Origin: Actinoplanes oblitus
GTDB taxonomy: Bacteria; Actinomycetota; Actinomycetes; Mycobacteriales; Micromonosporaceae
Length of the DNA: 64,000 bases
Reading direction: 5' to 3'
Assembly (NCBI RefSeq): GCF_030252345.1
Contig: NZ_CP126980.1
Coordinates: forward strand, 8,069,501 to 8,133,500
The notes under the pieces were generated by a model that did not search any database, was not told where the DNA came from, and saw only the letters and a list, made by a program, of their open reading frames with translations. Below are positions 24,919-33,545 of this stretch, piece by piece; the first letter of the stretch is position 1; every line of letters starts with the position of its first letter. Position numbers and translations under genes: made by a program.

Positions 24919-25844
24919 TTGGCGACTCCAACGGTGTTCTGCGAGGTCAGGGAGAGGTAGACGTCCTCGAGGGTGCGGCGGCGGCTGCTCACCGCCGTCA
25001 CCTGCGCCTCCGCGGCGGCGAACCAGCCGAGCACGTCGGCGAGGGCCCGGGTGTCCAGCGCGCCGGTGATCGCGTACTCCCCCGGCGAGGTCTCGGTGAC
25101 CTCGTGCCGGGCCGCCAGCCCGGCCAGGTCCAGCCCCGGATCGGCACGGACCTCGAGCAGGTCGATGCCGGCCGCGGCGGTCAGCTCGGCGGGCGTGCCG
25201 GTGGCGGCCACCCGGCCGGATCGCATGATCACCACGTCGTCGGCGAGACGCTCGGCCTCGTCCAGCAGGTGCGTGGTGAGCAGGACGGAGACGCCGTCGG
25301 CGCGCAGCTCCTCGATCAGCTGCCAGGTGGTGTGCCGGGCCTCGGTGTCCATGCCGGCCGTCGGCTCGTCGAGGAAGACCAGCTCCGGACGGCCGACCAG
25401 GGCGACAGCGAGGCTGAGCCGCTGCTGCTCGCCACCGGAGAGCCGGCGGAACCGGGTCTTCTCGAATCTCCGCAGCCCGAGACGGTCCAGCAGCATCTCG
25501 GGGTCCAGCGGATTCGCCGCGAAGGAGGCGAACAGGCGCAGGATCTCACCGGCCGCGGCCCACGGGTAGACGCCGCCGGACTGCAGCATGATGCCCAGGC
25601 GCGGCATCAGCGCGTCGTGCTCGGCGACCGGGTCCATCCCGAGGATCCGGGCGGTGCCGGCGTCCGGTTTCCGGAAGCCCTCGCAAACCTGCAGCAGGCT
25701 GGTCTTGCCGGCGCCGTTGTGCCCGAGCAGGGCGAGCACCCGCCCGCGCGGGGCGCTGAGCGACACCCCGTCGACGGCCGTCGTGTCGCCGTAACGCACC
25801 ACGACGTCTCGTACCTCAACCGCGGCCACGTCGCCACCCACCAT
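24915..25844 (-). CDS. ABC exporter ATP-binding protein (second cassette)
   Basis: The 309-residue ATPase has Walker A GHNGAGKTS near residue 43, signature LSGGEQQRLSLAVAL, Walker B LVFLDEPTAGMDTEAR, switch LLTTHLLDEAE, and the C-terminal RRRTLEDVYLSLT typical of drug exporters. I placed the start at ATG 25844 (MVGGDVAAVEV), since upstream residues in the open frame are Arg/Pro-rich noise. It leads the five- or six-gene reverse-strand run ending with the response regulator. Confidence 0.9.
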   Translation of the reverse strand: MVGGDVAAVEVRDVVVRYGDTTAVDGVSLSAPRGRVLALLGHNGAGKTSLLQVCEGFRKPDAGTARILGMDPVAEHDALMPRLGIMLQSGGVYPWAAAGEILRLFASFAANPLDPEMLLDRLGLRRFEKTRFRRLSGGEQQRLSLAVALVGRPELVFLDEPTAGMDTEARHTTWQLIEELRADGVSVLLTTHLLDEAERLADDVVIMRSGRVAATGTPAELTAAAGIDLLEVRADPGLDLAGLAARHEVTETSPGEYAITGALDTRALADVLGWFAAAEAQVTAVSSRRRTLEDVYLSLTSQNTVGVAK

Positions 25845-26029
25845 GAGTTCCGCCCATCCGATCCGCCTCCGGCCACCATACGGCGGCTTTCCCGGGTCCC
25901 GGTCCGGGGCAGGCCCGGGATGGTCTCCCTCACTGCCCACCCCTGGCACCGAGCCTCCCGCCGCCACCACGGCGCCGCCTCCTCCCGCGGGCCGTTCCGC
26001 TCCTACTCGCGGCCGGTAGGGTTCCCGGC

Positions 26030-26497
26030 ATGGCGGACCAGACCCGGGTCGTGGAGATCTACACCGACGGCGCCTGCGTGCCCAATCCCGGCCCCGGCGG
26101 CTGGGGCGCGGTACTGCGCTGGGGCACCGCGGAGAAGGACCTGTGCGGCGGCGAGGCCACCCCGACCACCAACAACCGGATGGAGCTGACCGCCCCGATC
26201 CGCGCCCTGGAGACGCTGAACCGGGCACCGCTGGTCGTCGACATCTACACCGACAGCGTCTACGTCCGCGACGGCATCACCAAGTGGATCCGCGGCTGGC
26301 GCGCCAACGGCTGGCGGACCGCGGCCCGCCAGCCGGTCAAGAACGTCGACCTGTGGCAGCGCCTGGACGCCGCGGTCGGCAGGCACGAGGTCCGCTGGCA
26401 CTGGGTGAAGGGCCACGCCGGCCACCCGGAGAACGAGCGCGCCGACCGCCTGGCCGCCCGGGGCCTGCAGGAAGCCCTCGCCGCCGCCGGCCTCTGA
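26030..26497 (+). CDS. rnhA: Ribonuclease HI
   Basis: This 155-residue enzyme cleaves RNA in RNA:DNA hybrids. The catalytic carboxylates are visible: Asp in [18 protein letters not shown] near residue 12, Glu in NNRMEL near 52, Asp in [12 protein letters not shown] near 73, and Asp in ENERADRLA near 137. The substrate-contact [11 protein letters not shown] is also present. The length equals the bacterial standard. It is a single gene, convergent with marR. Confidence 0.96.
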   Translation: MADQTRVVEIYTDGACVPNPGPGGWGAVLRWGTAEKDLCGGEATPTTNNRMELTAPIRALETLNRAPLVVDIYTDSVYVRDGITKWIRGWRANGWRTAARQPVKNVDLWQRLDAAVGRHEVRWHWVKGHAGHPENERADRLAARGLQEALAAAGL

Positions 26498-26512
26498 CTC
26501 GCCGCGGCCTCG

Positions 26513-26941
26513 TCAGCCGTCCCCGGCCGGCGCGCGCCGCGCGAGCGCGGCGAGCGTGCGCAGGAACGCCTCCCGATCGGCTGCCGGCAGGTCGCCCAGC
26601 AGCGCGTCCTCGGCCGACCGGATCTCCGCCCGCACCGCCCGGTGCAGCGCCCGGCCCGGCTCGCTGAGCCCGAGCAGCCGCACCCGCCGGTCGGCCGGAT
26701 CCGGCTCCCGCTCGATGAGCGCACGTTCCTGCAGGTCGTCGAGGATCGGGATGAGCCGCGTCTTGTCCGCGCCGATGCTCGCCGCCAGCGCCGCCTGCGT
26801 CCGCACCGACCCGCCGGCCAGCGCGCTCAGCACGACGTAGCCCCACATCGTCACCCCATGCCGCGCCAGGATCGGCTGCTCCATAGCGATCAGCCGCCGG
26901 CCCAGCCGCCCCACCATCGTCCCGAGATCGTCCCGCTCCAC
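26513..26941 (-). CDS. MarR-family transcriptional regulator
   Basis: The 142-residue winged-helix protein has a recognition region of MarR type (TQAALAASIGADKTRLIPILDDLQERALIEREPDPADRRVRLLGLSEPG), with the usual D-x-R-x(3)-L wing. It starts at GTG 26941. It is divergent from the TIGR03086-type gene, with 110 bp between, where inverted repeats compatible with a MarR operator lie close to the other gene's start. It probably controls that neighbour. Confidence 0.9.
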   Translation of the reverse strand: MERDDLGTMVGRLGRRLIAMEQPILARHGVTMWGYVVLSALAGGSVRTQAALAASIGADKTRLIPILDDLQERALIEREPDPADRRVRLLGLSEPGRALHRAVRAEIRSAEDALLGDLPAADREAFLRTLAALARRAPAGDG

Positions 26942-27016
26942 CAGCGCAGCTTGTCACGCCCACCGGCCCGCACCGCCGCGCCGCCTCCCACCGGCTCACC
27001 CGGCCCGGTCGTCCCC

Positions 27017-27064
27017 TTGACTAATCATAAGCGGAAGCAGATCGTAGGCATATGCATATGATTA
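27017..27064. promoter_or_regulatory. Promoter and probable MarR operator region
   Basis: TTGACT at 27017 resembles a -35 box. TAATCATA (27022-27029) and TATGATTA (27057-27064) are exact inverted copies, and CATATGCATATG (27049-27060) is a perfect palindrome across the two candidate ATG starts. This AT-rich island is unlike its surroundings. The placement suggests a near-leaderless mRNA with a repressor site over the start. Confidence 0.55.
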
Positions 27065-27684
27065 CCGAGGACCTCCGCCCGCTCCACGCCGCGGCGGTCC
27101 GCGCCACCGTCGGCCTGGTCGCCCGGGCCACCCCGGCCGACCTGGCGAAACCCACCCCGTGCGCCGGCTGGGACCTGGCCGCCCTGCTGTCCCACATGAC
27201 CGTCCAGCACCACGGCTTCGCCGCGGCGGCCCGCGGCCGCGGTGCCGACGAGACCTGCTGGGTGCCGGCGCCGCTCGGCACCGACTTCCCCTCCCGGTAC
27301 GCCGACGCCGTCACCGACGTCCTGGCGGCCTTCGCCGAACCCGGCGTCCTGGACCGCCCGTTCGTCCTCCCCGAGTTCGGCACCGACCGCCCCTTCCCCG
27401 GCCGCCTGGCGCTCGCCTTCCACCTGGTCGACTACGTGGTCCACGGCTGGGATGTCGCGCGTTCCCTGGGCCTGCCCTACCAGCCGGCCCCGGAGATCCT
27501 GGCCGCCACCCTCCCGATCGCCCGGGCCGTTCCGGACGACGCGAACCGCCTGGCCCCCGGCGCCGCCTTCGCCCCGGCCCACCCGGTCCCGCCCGGCACC
27601 GATCCGCTCACCGAGATCCTGCTGCTCCTCGGCCGCCGCCCCGGACCGGGCCGCGTTCCGGAGCCCGGCCGGGCCGCGGCGTGA
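27052..27684 (+). CDS. TIGR03086-family metal-binding (DinB/MDMPI-like) protein
   Basis: The 210-residue protein has the helical bundle pattern of the DinB-like TIGR03086/maleylpyruvate-isomerase N-terminal group: TPCAGWDLAALLSHMTVQHHGF near residue 36 and ALAFHLVDYVVHGWDVARSLG near 122, supplying the histidines that bind metal. These proteins are often thiol-dependent (mycothiol) transferases, but none is shown for this member. In-frame ATGs at 27052 and 27058 both lie in a palindromic element. Its regulation by the divergent MarR is inferred from the neighbourhood. Confidence 0.8.
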   Translation: MHMITEDLRPLHAAAVRATVGLVARATPADLAKPTPCAGWDLAALLSHMTVQHHGFAAAARGRGADETCWVPAPLGTDFPSRYADAVTDVLAAFAEPGVLDRPFVLPEFGTDRPFPGRLALAFHLVDYVVHGWDVARSLGLPYQPAPEILAATLPIARAVPDDANRLAPGAAFAPAHPVPPGTDPLTEILLLLGRRPGPGRVPEPGRAAA

Positions 27685-27727
27685 CCGGGAGCACGGCTGG
27701 CACCCGGCCGGACTCGGCAACCCCGGC

Positions 27728-28981
27728 CTAACGGCGGATGAACTGGTCGGCGGCCAGGGCCAGGTCGGCCTGCAGCGCCCGGGTGTCGCGGCGGGTGGCG
27801 TACGCGGTGAGGGCGGCGTTTATCGCGTTCTGCCAGGGCTGGGAGCAGGCCGACCCGTGGGCACACGACGGAACCTGAGTGGCGGACTTCCAGTCGGCCA
27901 TCGCGGACTGCTGGTAGGGGGAGAACCCGGTGGACGGCACGTCGGTCCGCGCCGGGATCGAGCCCTTGGCGGCGTTGAAGTCGCGCTGGCCGGCGGCCGA
28001 GCCCACGGTCTTGAGCCAGCACTCGGTGCCGGTCAGGTTCAGCGTGCCGGTGGCCATCGTGAACGCGTCGGCGAGCCACTGGAACGTGCCGCCGTTACCG
28101 GGGAAGGTGAACCAGCCGTACCCCGCGAGGCCCTTGGCCGCCAGGTCGGCCGCCTCCCAGTCGCCCATCAGCTGGTAACCGGCCTTGCCGTCGATCAGCA
28201 GCCGCTCGGCCTGCGGCCAGTCGAGGCTGTCGCGGTCCGCGTTGCCGAAGCTCAGCAGGCGGGCGAAGTCGCCGACCGCCCGGGTCACCGGGGCGCCGGT
28301 CCAGGCGGTCTCGCCGGTGAACAGGCCGGCGAACCCACCGGCGCCCAGGTCGCTGATCAGGACCGCCTCCAGCAGCATCAGCTGGGTCCAGTCCCGGCCG
28401 AGGGCCAGCGGCGCCTCGACACCCGCCGCCCGCAGTTTCGCCAGGTCGCCCAGGAAGGCGCGCAGATCCTTCGGCGGGGTGGCGGCGAGACCCGCCCGGG
28501 CCAGCACCGCCGGATTGGTCCAGACGACGTTGGCGCGGTGGATGTTGGCCGGGACCGAATAGATCTTCCCGTGGACCGTGAGGTCGTCGACCAGGCCGGC
28601 GGGGAACGCGGCCCGCAGCCCCCACGCGTCGTAGTAGGCGGTCAGGTCCTGCACCTGGCCGGCGTCGATGTAATCGGTCAGCTCGGCGCCGGCGTGCGCC
28701 TGGAACGTGTCCGGCGGGTCCCGGCGGGCGATCCGCCGGGTCAGCTCCTGCTTGGCGTTGACCCCGGCGCCACCGGCCACCGCGCCGTTCTCGAAGCGCT
28801 GGCCCGGGCAGTCCGCGGCGAACCGGGCGACCAGCGCGTCCAGTCCGGCCTTCTCCCCGCCCTCGGCCCACCAGGTGAACACCTCCACGGTGCCCGGCCC
28901 GGGCGGCTCGTCGTCTCCGCCCGATCCGCAGGCCGAGACGCCCAGCAACGCTGCCACAGCGAGAACGGCCACCATGCGCAT
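27728..28981 (-). CDS. ABC sugar-transporter solute-binding lipoprotein (orphan)
   Basis: The 417-residue lipoprotein has a signal peptide with lipobox LGVSAC near residue 18 (MRMVAVLAVAALLGVSACGSGG). A type-1 extracellular solute-binding fold follows (VEVFTWWAEGGEKAGLDALVARF, GYQLMGDWEAAD, DAFTMATGT), close to sugar-binding proteins of the MalE/UgpB group. No permease or ATPase is present nearby. Instead it follows an MFS gene and an arsR gene in the same direction. Its partner permeases must be elsewhere, or it has another role. ATG 28981 is chosen as the first giving a normal signal peptide. Confidence 0.85.
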   Translation of the reverse strand: MRMVAVLAVAALLGVSACGSGGDDEPPGPGTVEVFTWWAEGGEKAGLDALVARFAADCPGQRFENGAVAGGAGVNAKQELTRRIARRDPPDTFQAHAGAELTDYIDAGQVQDLTAYYDAWGLRAAFPAGLVDDLTVHGKIYSVPANIHRANVVWTNPAVLARAGLAATPPKDLRAFLGDLAKLRAAGVEAPLALGRDWTQLMLLEAVLISDLGAGGFAGLFTGETAWTGAPVTRAVGDFARLLSFGNADRDSLDWPQAERLLIDGKAGYQLMGDWEAADLAAKGLAGYGWFTFPGNGGTFQWLADAFTMATGTLNLTGTECWLKTVGSAAGQRDFNAAKGSIPARTDVPSTGFSPYQQSAMADWKSATQVPSCAHGSACSQPWQNAINAALTAYATRRDTRALQADLALAADQFIRR

Positions 28982-29024
28982 GCCGCTCAGACTATTACCG
29001 AACGGGCCAAAGCGCCGCACTCCA

Positions 29025-30263
29025 TCACTGCCTCGCCGATACCGGCTCCGGCAACTCCCGGCGGGCCCGGAACGGCCCGCAGATCACGATCAGGCCGGTC
29101 AGCGCATAGGTCACCGTCATCACGGCGACTGCCGTCCGATTTCCGTACGCGGTAGCCAGCATCCCGCCGAGCACCGCACCGACCGGGATCGTCCCCAGGT
29201 TCACGAACTGCATCGCGGTCAGCACCCGCCCGAGCAGCTCGGCCGGCACGTACGCCTGCCGGAAGCTGCCCGCTATCACGTTCCCGGCGACCACGAACCC
29301 GCCCACCAGCACGGTCCCGGCGACGAACGGGATCAGCCCGAGCCCCGGACCGGCGAACGGGATCAGCAGCGCGGCCACCCCGGTCGCGGCCTTGCAGGCG
29401 ACCATCGCGCGGGCGGCGCCGAACCGGCGGATCAGCAGCGGCGCCGCGCCCGCGGCGGCGACGCCACCCAGGCCGGACGCGGACACCAGCAGCCCCACCG
29501 TCCCGGTGCCGACGCCCACGTCACGGATCAGGAAGACCACTGTCAGCGCGGTGTACCCGGTCAGCGCGAGATTGGCCACGGCACCGTGCGCCATCAGATT
29601 GCGCAGGTAGGGGTCGCGCAACAGCCAGCTGACACCGGCCCGGATCTCGTGGGCCAGATGCCGCCGCGGCCGGTGCGCGACCGGGCGCTCCGGGCGGCGG
29701 ATCAGCGCCAGCCCGAGGAACGAGACGGCGAAGCTGGCCGCGTCGACGACCAGGCCGGTGACGGCCCCGGCGAACGCGGCGAGCGCCCCGCCCAGCGCCG
29801 GCCCGGCGATCTGCGCCGCCGAGTCGCTGCCGTGGGTCAGCGCGTTCGCCCGGACCAGGTCGCCGGCGGCGAACATGGCCGGCACGTAACCGGTGTGCGC
29901 GACCTCGAAGAACACCGACGCCACCCCGGTGAGCAGGGCGACCACGAGCAGGTGGGCGACCGTGAGGTGGCCCAGCCAGGCGGTCACCGGGACGCTCGCC
30001 ACCAGCAGCGCGCTGGCCGCGTCGCAGGCCAGCAGGACCGGGCGCTTGGCCATCCGGTCCACCCAGGCGCCGGCCGGCAGGCCGATCAGCAGCCAGGGCA
30101 GCCAGGCGGCCGCGGTGAGCAGGCTGACCGTGAGGGCGCCGGCGTCCAGCACCCGCACCGCGAGCAGCGGGGTCACCACGCCGGCCACCGAGGTGCCCAG
30201 CTTGCTGACGGTGAGCCCGCCCCACAGCCGGCGGAAATCCGGATCGGCGAGGATGCCGGTCAT
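29025..30263 (-). CDS. Major facilitator superfamily transporter
   Basis: The 412-residue, 12-helix protein resembles the enterobactin-exporter/MFS_3 group: it starts DPDFRRLWGGLTVSKLGTSVAGVVTPLLAVRV, has a loop-2 motif AGAWVDRMAKRPVLLACD, and a mirrored GSFRQAYVPAELLGRVLTAMQFV in the second half. ATG 30263 overlaps the stop of the arsR gene (ATGA), so regulator and transporter are translated together. Probable export of a small molecule; the substrate is unknown. Confidence 0.9.
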   Translation of the reverse strand: MTGILADPDFRRLWGGLTVSKLGTSVAGVVTPLLAVRVLDAGALTVSLLTAAAWLPWLLIGLPAGAWVDRMAKRPVLLACDAASALLVASVPVTAWLGHLTVAHLLVVALLTGVASVFFEVAHTGYVPAMFAAGDLVRANALTHGSDSAAQIAGPALGGALAAFAGAVTGLVVDAASFAVSFLGLALIRRPERPVAHRPRRHLAHEIRAGVSWLLRDPYLRNLMAHGAVANLALTGYTALTVVFLIRDVGVGTGTVGLLVSASGLGGVAAAGAAPLLIRRFGAARAMVACKAATGVAALLIPFAGPGLGLIPFVAGTVLVGGFVVAGNVIAGSFRQAYVPAELLGRVLTAMQFVNLGTIPVGAVLGGMLATAYGNRTAVAVMTVTYALTGLIVICGPFRARRELPEPVSARQ

Positions 30264-30799
30264 CACGGCCTCGCCGGGAAGCCGCGACTCATCAGGAAGA
30301 CCGGCACGCGGTCGGCCCGCTCCGGGCGACCCCGGTACTTCAGGACCACGGCCTCCAGCTCGGCGCCCAGCTCGGCCAGCTCCTCCGGGGACAGCCGCAG
30401 CCAGAAGTCGGCGGCGATCGCGCTGTGCACCCAGGGCTCGGTGCGTGACGCGGGGCTGCCCAGCCAGGTGTGGATCAGGTCGATCTGGCGCTGCAGGCCG
30501 ATCGCGTCGGCGGCGTCGGCGACCTCGGGCGAGAAGTCGGCCGGATCCCAGGACAGGCGCGGGTCGCCCATCCGCCACCAGTGCTCCTTGCGGTTGCGGG
30601 CCAGCTCGGGGGCCTCCTCGATGAGACCGGCGTCGGCGAGCACGCGCAGGTGGTGACTGACGTTGGCGACCGCCTGGCCGGTGGCCCGGGCCAGCGCGCT
30701 CGGCGTCGAGGGGCCGTCGACACGCAGGTTGTCCAGCAGGCGGCGGCGTAACGGGTGGGCGACCGCCTTGAGGACGGCCTCGTCGCGAATCTCAGCCAT
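30263..30799 (-). CDS. ArsR-family winged-helix regulator
   Basis: The 178-residue protein has an N-terminal ArsR/HTH_20 domain (VLKAVAHPLRRRLLDNLRVDGPSTPSALARATGQAVANVSHHLRVLADAGLIEEA) with no metal-binding cysteine pair, so it is likely not a metal sensor. A C-terminal helical extension of ~90 residues is typical of the HTH_20 group. Starts possible are ATG 30799, ATG 30810 out of frame, and TTG 30814; I take 30799. A perfect 14-bp palindrome lies 25 bp upstream. Confidence 0.88.
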   Translation of the reverse strand: MAEIRDEAVLKAVAHPLRRRLLDNLRVDGPSTPSALARATGQAVANVSHHLRVLADAGLIEEAPELARNRKEHWWRMGDPRLSWDPADFSPEVADAADAIGLQRQIDLIHTWLGSPASRTEPWVHSAIAADFWLRLSPEELAELGAELEAVVLKYRGRPERADRVPVFLMSRGFPARP

Positions 30800-30823
30800 G
30801 CCTCCAGCATGCAAAGTAAAGAA

Positions 30824-30837
30824 CTGTTGCGCAACAG
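30824..30837. promoter_or_regulatory. Probable ArsR operator
   Basis: CTGTTGC followed directly by GCAACAG is a perfect palindrome containing the TTGCGCAA core common to HTH_20/ArsR operators. It sits in an AT-richer patch just upstream of arsR, where TAAAGT/TTTACT could be a promoter element. Autoregulation of the arsR-MFS-lipoprotein operon is inferred. Confidence 0.65.
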
Positions 30838-30967
30838 CTATTTACTAAGTTCGCCGGCGACCACGGGCGGGACGGCTCCGGGCGTACCGTAAATCGGTTT
30901 TGATCTGGAAACGACGGAGCCGGGGCGCGGGCCGGCCCCCACGCGAACCCGCGCCCCGACCACCCAC

Positions 30968-31222
30968 TCAGACCTCGGCGGTCAGCTCGAAGACCTGGGT
31001 GGTGGGGTGGCCGGCGCGCTCGTGCACGCGCATCACGGCCTCCTTGCTGGGTCCGGTGCTCAGGCAGAACACCTTGCCGCTCTCCGGGTCGAGCCAGGCG
31101 CGTTCGAAGTGCACGCCCTCCTCGCCCTCGATCTTGAGGTCGGCGTCGTGCGCCGCACTCAGCTGCTCCGGGGTGACCCCGAAGAATCCGTCGTGGACGT
31201 CCATGAACTTCGCCATCGCCAT
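30968..31222 (-). CDS. SCO4226-like / DUF4242 small protein
   Basis: The 84-residue protein (MAMAKFMDVHDGFFGVTPEQLSAAHDADLKIEGEEGVHFERAWLDPESGKVFCLSTGP...) fits the small ferredoxin-like-fold family typified by Streptomyces SCO4226, reported to bind nickel. Conserved features are His near 10, AHxAD-like AHDADL, and the CLSTGPSKEAVMRVHERAGH segment. ATG 31222 has an excellent GAGGAG site. It stands alone, divergent from a short LuxR-type frame, so its physiological role is open. Confidence 0.8.
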   Translation of the reverse strand: MAMAKFMDVHDGFFGVTPEQLSAAHDADLKIEGEEGVHFERAWLDPESGKVFCLSTGPSKEAVMRVHERAGHPTTQVFELTAEV

Positions 31223-31332
31223 GTCTCCTCGCAGTGCGGCGAAAATCGACCCGCTCAGCGTGCTCCGGCCGGCGCCGTCGGACATCGGCCATAACACCTA
31301 GGAAGCGGGGTTCCCGCTCCTGAAGTTCCGCT

Positions 31333-31575
31333 GTGCCGCACAGCAGTCCGGTCCTCGTCGGACGCGACTTCGCGGGGTCCGCGGTGCTGACCGCGCGCGA
31401 GCTGGAAATGGCGCGGCTGGTGGCCTCCGGGCGTACCGGCCGGGAGATCGCCGGAGAGCTGATCATCTCGCCGCGGACGGTGGCGGCCCACGTCGAGCAC
31501 ATCCGCACGAAGCCGGGCGTCAGCCGCCGCACCCGGATCGCCGGGTGGCTCGCAACGGTTGAGGCTTCCAGTTAA
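31333..31575 (+). CDS. Short LuxR-type HTH protein, possibly the remnant of a larger regulator
   Basis: The frame holds 80 residues. From residue ~18 it is a LuxR DNA-binding domain (LTARELEMARLVASGRTGREIAGELIISPRTVAAHVEHIRTKPGVSRRTRIAGWL). The usual helix KLGVSRR reads KPGVSRR. Only ~17 poorly conserved residues precede it, and no receiver or ATPase domain is visible upstream. It starts at GTG 31333 without a clear ribosome site. It could be a genuine stand-alone HTH protein or the decayed C-terminus of a large ATP-binding LuxR regulator. Confidence 0.55.
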   Translation: MPHSSPVLVGRDFAGSAVLTARELEMARLVASGRTGREIAGELIISPRTVAAHVEHIRTKPGVSRRTRIAGWLATVEASS

Positions 31576-31638
31576 TTCGATCGGGGTACGTCAAACGGGC
31601 CATAGCTCACGGTCTATCTTGATCGGCACAATACGCAC

Positions 31639-32853
31639 ATGACCGCTCCGGGTAACACCGTCATTCTGCTCGCCCTGCTCAGTGTGTTCGTGGGCTGCGT
31701 CGGGTATGCGGTGGGGCGGTGGCACGAGCGCCGGGCCAGCGGTTACGAGCGGGAAGAGGCGTATCGGGACGGGTACGACCAGGCGGCTCGCCGGGCGTTC
31801 AGCCTGGCGGCCCGGGTGGCCGGGCCGCGGCGGCGGGGGGCGGTCCGGGCGTCGGCGGTGGTGTCCCGATCGGGTGAGGCCGCGGCGCCCGTCCCTTCCG
31901 CCGCGGTGCCCTCGCCGGTCTCCTCCGCAGCGGTCCCCGCGCCGCCGGTCCCCGCTACCCCGGTCACCGTGCCACCGGTCACCGCGCCGCCCGTCCCCGC
32001 CACCGTGGTCCCCATGGCGCACTCGCCTTCCGCCGCGGTCCCCGCCCCGCACTCGCCTTCCGCCGCGGTCCCCGCCCCGCCGGCGCCGTTCCCCTCTCCC
32101 AGTGCGGTTCCTTCACCTCTCAGTGGCGTCTCCCCCGCGCACCCCTCCACCGCGGTCCCTTCACCCCTCAGCGGCCCCGCGCACGCTCCTGCGGCAGCTC
32201 TCCAGCCGGGTGCGGTGGTGCCCGAATCGACTCCCCGGCAGCGCCGGGGAGGGAATCCGGCGACGATTCCGGCGGTCGGCTTCCCGGCTCCGGCGCCGCA
32301 CGTCGTGCCGGGCCTTCCCGAGCCGCAGGCGGTGGGCGGGGTTCGTTACTCGGCACTGCCGGATCCGCACTGGCCGGCGCTCCCGGAGCCGGAATCCGTT
32401 CCCGGGGCTCCGCGGCCCCGGCACTGCGCGGAGACCGCCTCGGAGCCCACGCTGGAAACCGGGCCGCGGACGGGGCTGCCGACCGGACTGGAGACCGGGC
32501 AGCGGACCGGCCCGGAGACCGGCCCGCACGGGCCGCGAACCGGCCCGGAGACCGGACCACAGACCGGGTTGGAGACGGAGCCGCAGCATGGGTCGCGAAT
32601 CGACCTGGCGGCTGGACCGGGAACCGGGCTGGGCACCGGGCCGCAGGCTGGGTCTGAGATCGGGCCGGACACCGGAACTGAGGCCGGGTCGCGGACCGGG
32701 GCGGATGGCTCGGGGCGGCATGGTGTGCCGGAGGAGCTGGTGCAGGCGGCGACCTACAAGCTCCCGGCCGATCGGGTGGCCCGGGCGAAGGTGCAGGGCG
32801 CGCCACCGGAGTCCGGCGGCCGCCCGCCGGTTCCACGGCCCCGGGGTCTGTGA
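31639..32853 (+). CDS. Membrane-anchored Pro/Ala/Thr-rich low-complexity protein
   Basis: The 404-residue protein has one N-terminal membrane segment ([19 protein letters not shown]) followed by a short charged helix ([26 protein letters not shown]). A ~150-residue Pro/Ala/Val-rich stretch with [10 protein letters not shown] repeats follows, then a ~100-residue region rich in ETGP/RTGP/QTGL tripeptide-like repeats. The C-terminus ([25 protein letters not shown]) is ordered-looking. I recognise no family. Codon use and GC3 look normal for the genome, so the frame is probably real. The regular ETGP repeats suggest expansion by slippage. Confidence 0.6.
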   Translation: MTAPGNTVILLALLSVFVGCVGYAVGRWHERRASGYEREEAYRDGYDQAARRAFSLAARVAGPRRRGAVRASAVVSRSGEAAAPVPSAAVPSPVSSAAVPAPPVPATPVTVPPVTAPPVPATVVPMAHSPSAAVPAPHSPSAAVPAPPAPFPSPSAVPSPLSGVSPAHPSTAVPSPLSGPAHAPAAALQPGAVVPESTPRQRRGGNPATIPAVGFPAPAPHVVPGLPEPQAVGGVRYSALPDPHWPALPEPESVPGAPRPRHCAETASEPTLETGPRTGLPTGLETGQRTGPETGPHGPRTGPETGPQTGLETEPQHGSRIDLAAGPGTGLGTGPQAGSEIGPDTGTEAGSRTGADGSGRHGVPEELVQAATYKLPADRVARAKVQGAPPESGGRPPVPRPRGL

Positions 32854-32891
32854 GCGGATTTCTGTCGTACCCCGGGTCTAGGTTTCCGGGC

Positions 32892-33239
32892 ATGGTCACC
32901 GTCGATGACGTGCGGCGGGTCGCCCGGGATCTGCCGCGCAGCGAGGAGCACCTGATCCGGGACAGAGTGAAATTCCGCGTGGGCAGGATCGTCTATGTCG
33001 CGTTCTCCCGCGACGAGACGACGATGGGCTTCGGCTTCCCCAAGGAGGAGCGCGCCGGCCTGGTCGCCGCCGACCCGTCGAAATTCCAGCTCCCCCGCGA
33101 GTCCGACATGCGCTTCAACTGGGTCGTGGCCCGCCTCGACCAGCTCGACGAGGCGGAGATGACCGAGCTGGTGCTGGACGCCTGGCGCATGGTCGTCCCG
33201 AAAAAGGTGTGGACCGCATACCTCCCACGCCTGGCCTGA
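32892..33239 (+). CDS. MmcQ/YjbR-family protein
   Basis: The 115-residue protein has the YjbR/MmcQ DNA-binding-like fold pattern: MVTVDDVRRVARDLPRSEEHL, VKFRVGRIVYVAFSRDETTMGFGFPKEERAGL, then the PREsdMRFNWVVARLDQLDEAEMTELVLDAWRMVVPKKV region. Family members are common, small and poorly understood. Start is ATG 32892; the frame can extend to 32850 without conserved residues. Confidence 0.85.
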   Translation: MVTVDDVRRVARDLPRSEEHLIRDRVKFRVGRIVYVAFSRDETTMGFGFPKEERAGLVAADPSKFQLPRESDMRFNWVVARLDQLDEAEMTELVLDAWRMVVPKKVWTAYLPRLA

Positions 33240-33455
33240 CGCCACAGGCGCGACACCACCCGCGGCCCGGGAGCGACGCCGGACCGGCGACCGCGCGACA
33301 CCACCCGCGGGGCCCGGGAGCGACCGTCGGGCCGGCGACCGGCGCGGCACCACCCGCGACCACGAGGGGCGGGCGGAGGACGACTGAGGCACCACCAGCC
33401 CACGATCACGCGAGGGGCGGGCGGGGTCCGCCCGAAGCACCACCCAACCGCGAAG
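33240..33455. repeat. Degenerate ~45-bp direct repeats in a non-coding gap
   Basis: GCGCGACACCACCCGCGG-type blocks recur around 33248 and 33291, with weaker copies near 33341, 33384 and 33437 (G(A)GGCACCACC... followed by a GGGGCGGGCGG tract). There is no gene. The CGACACCACC word also occurs in the tandem hairpin array at 42.4-43.0 kb. Confidence 0.55.
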
Positions 33456-33481
33456 GGCGGCCGGCGCGGTGACCGGCCGCC
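33456..33481 (-). terminator. Terminator-like hairpin after the GGDEF-EAL gene
   Basis: A 9-bp perfect stem (GGCGGCCGG / CCGGCCGCC) with an 8-nt loop lies 65 bp beyond the stop codon. Confidence 0.5.
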
Positions 33482-33545
33482 GCGGGGGATGCCACGGGCG
33501 GGTGCTCCCGGCGTACCGGAAGCGGTTTGGGGTGGAAGCGGTCCG

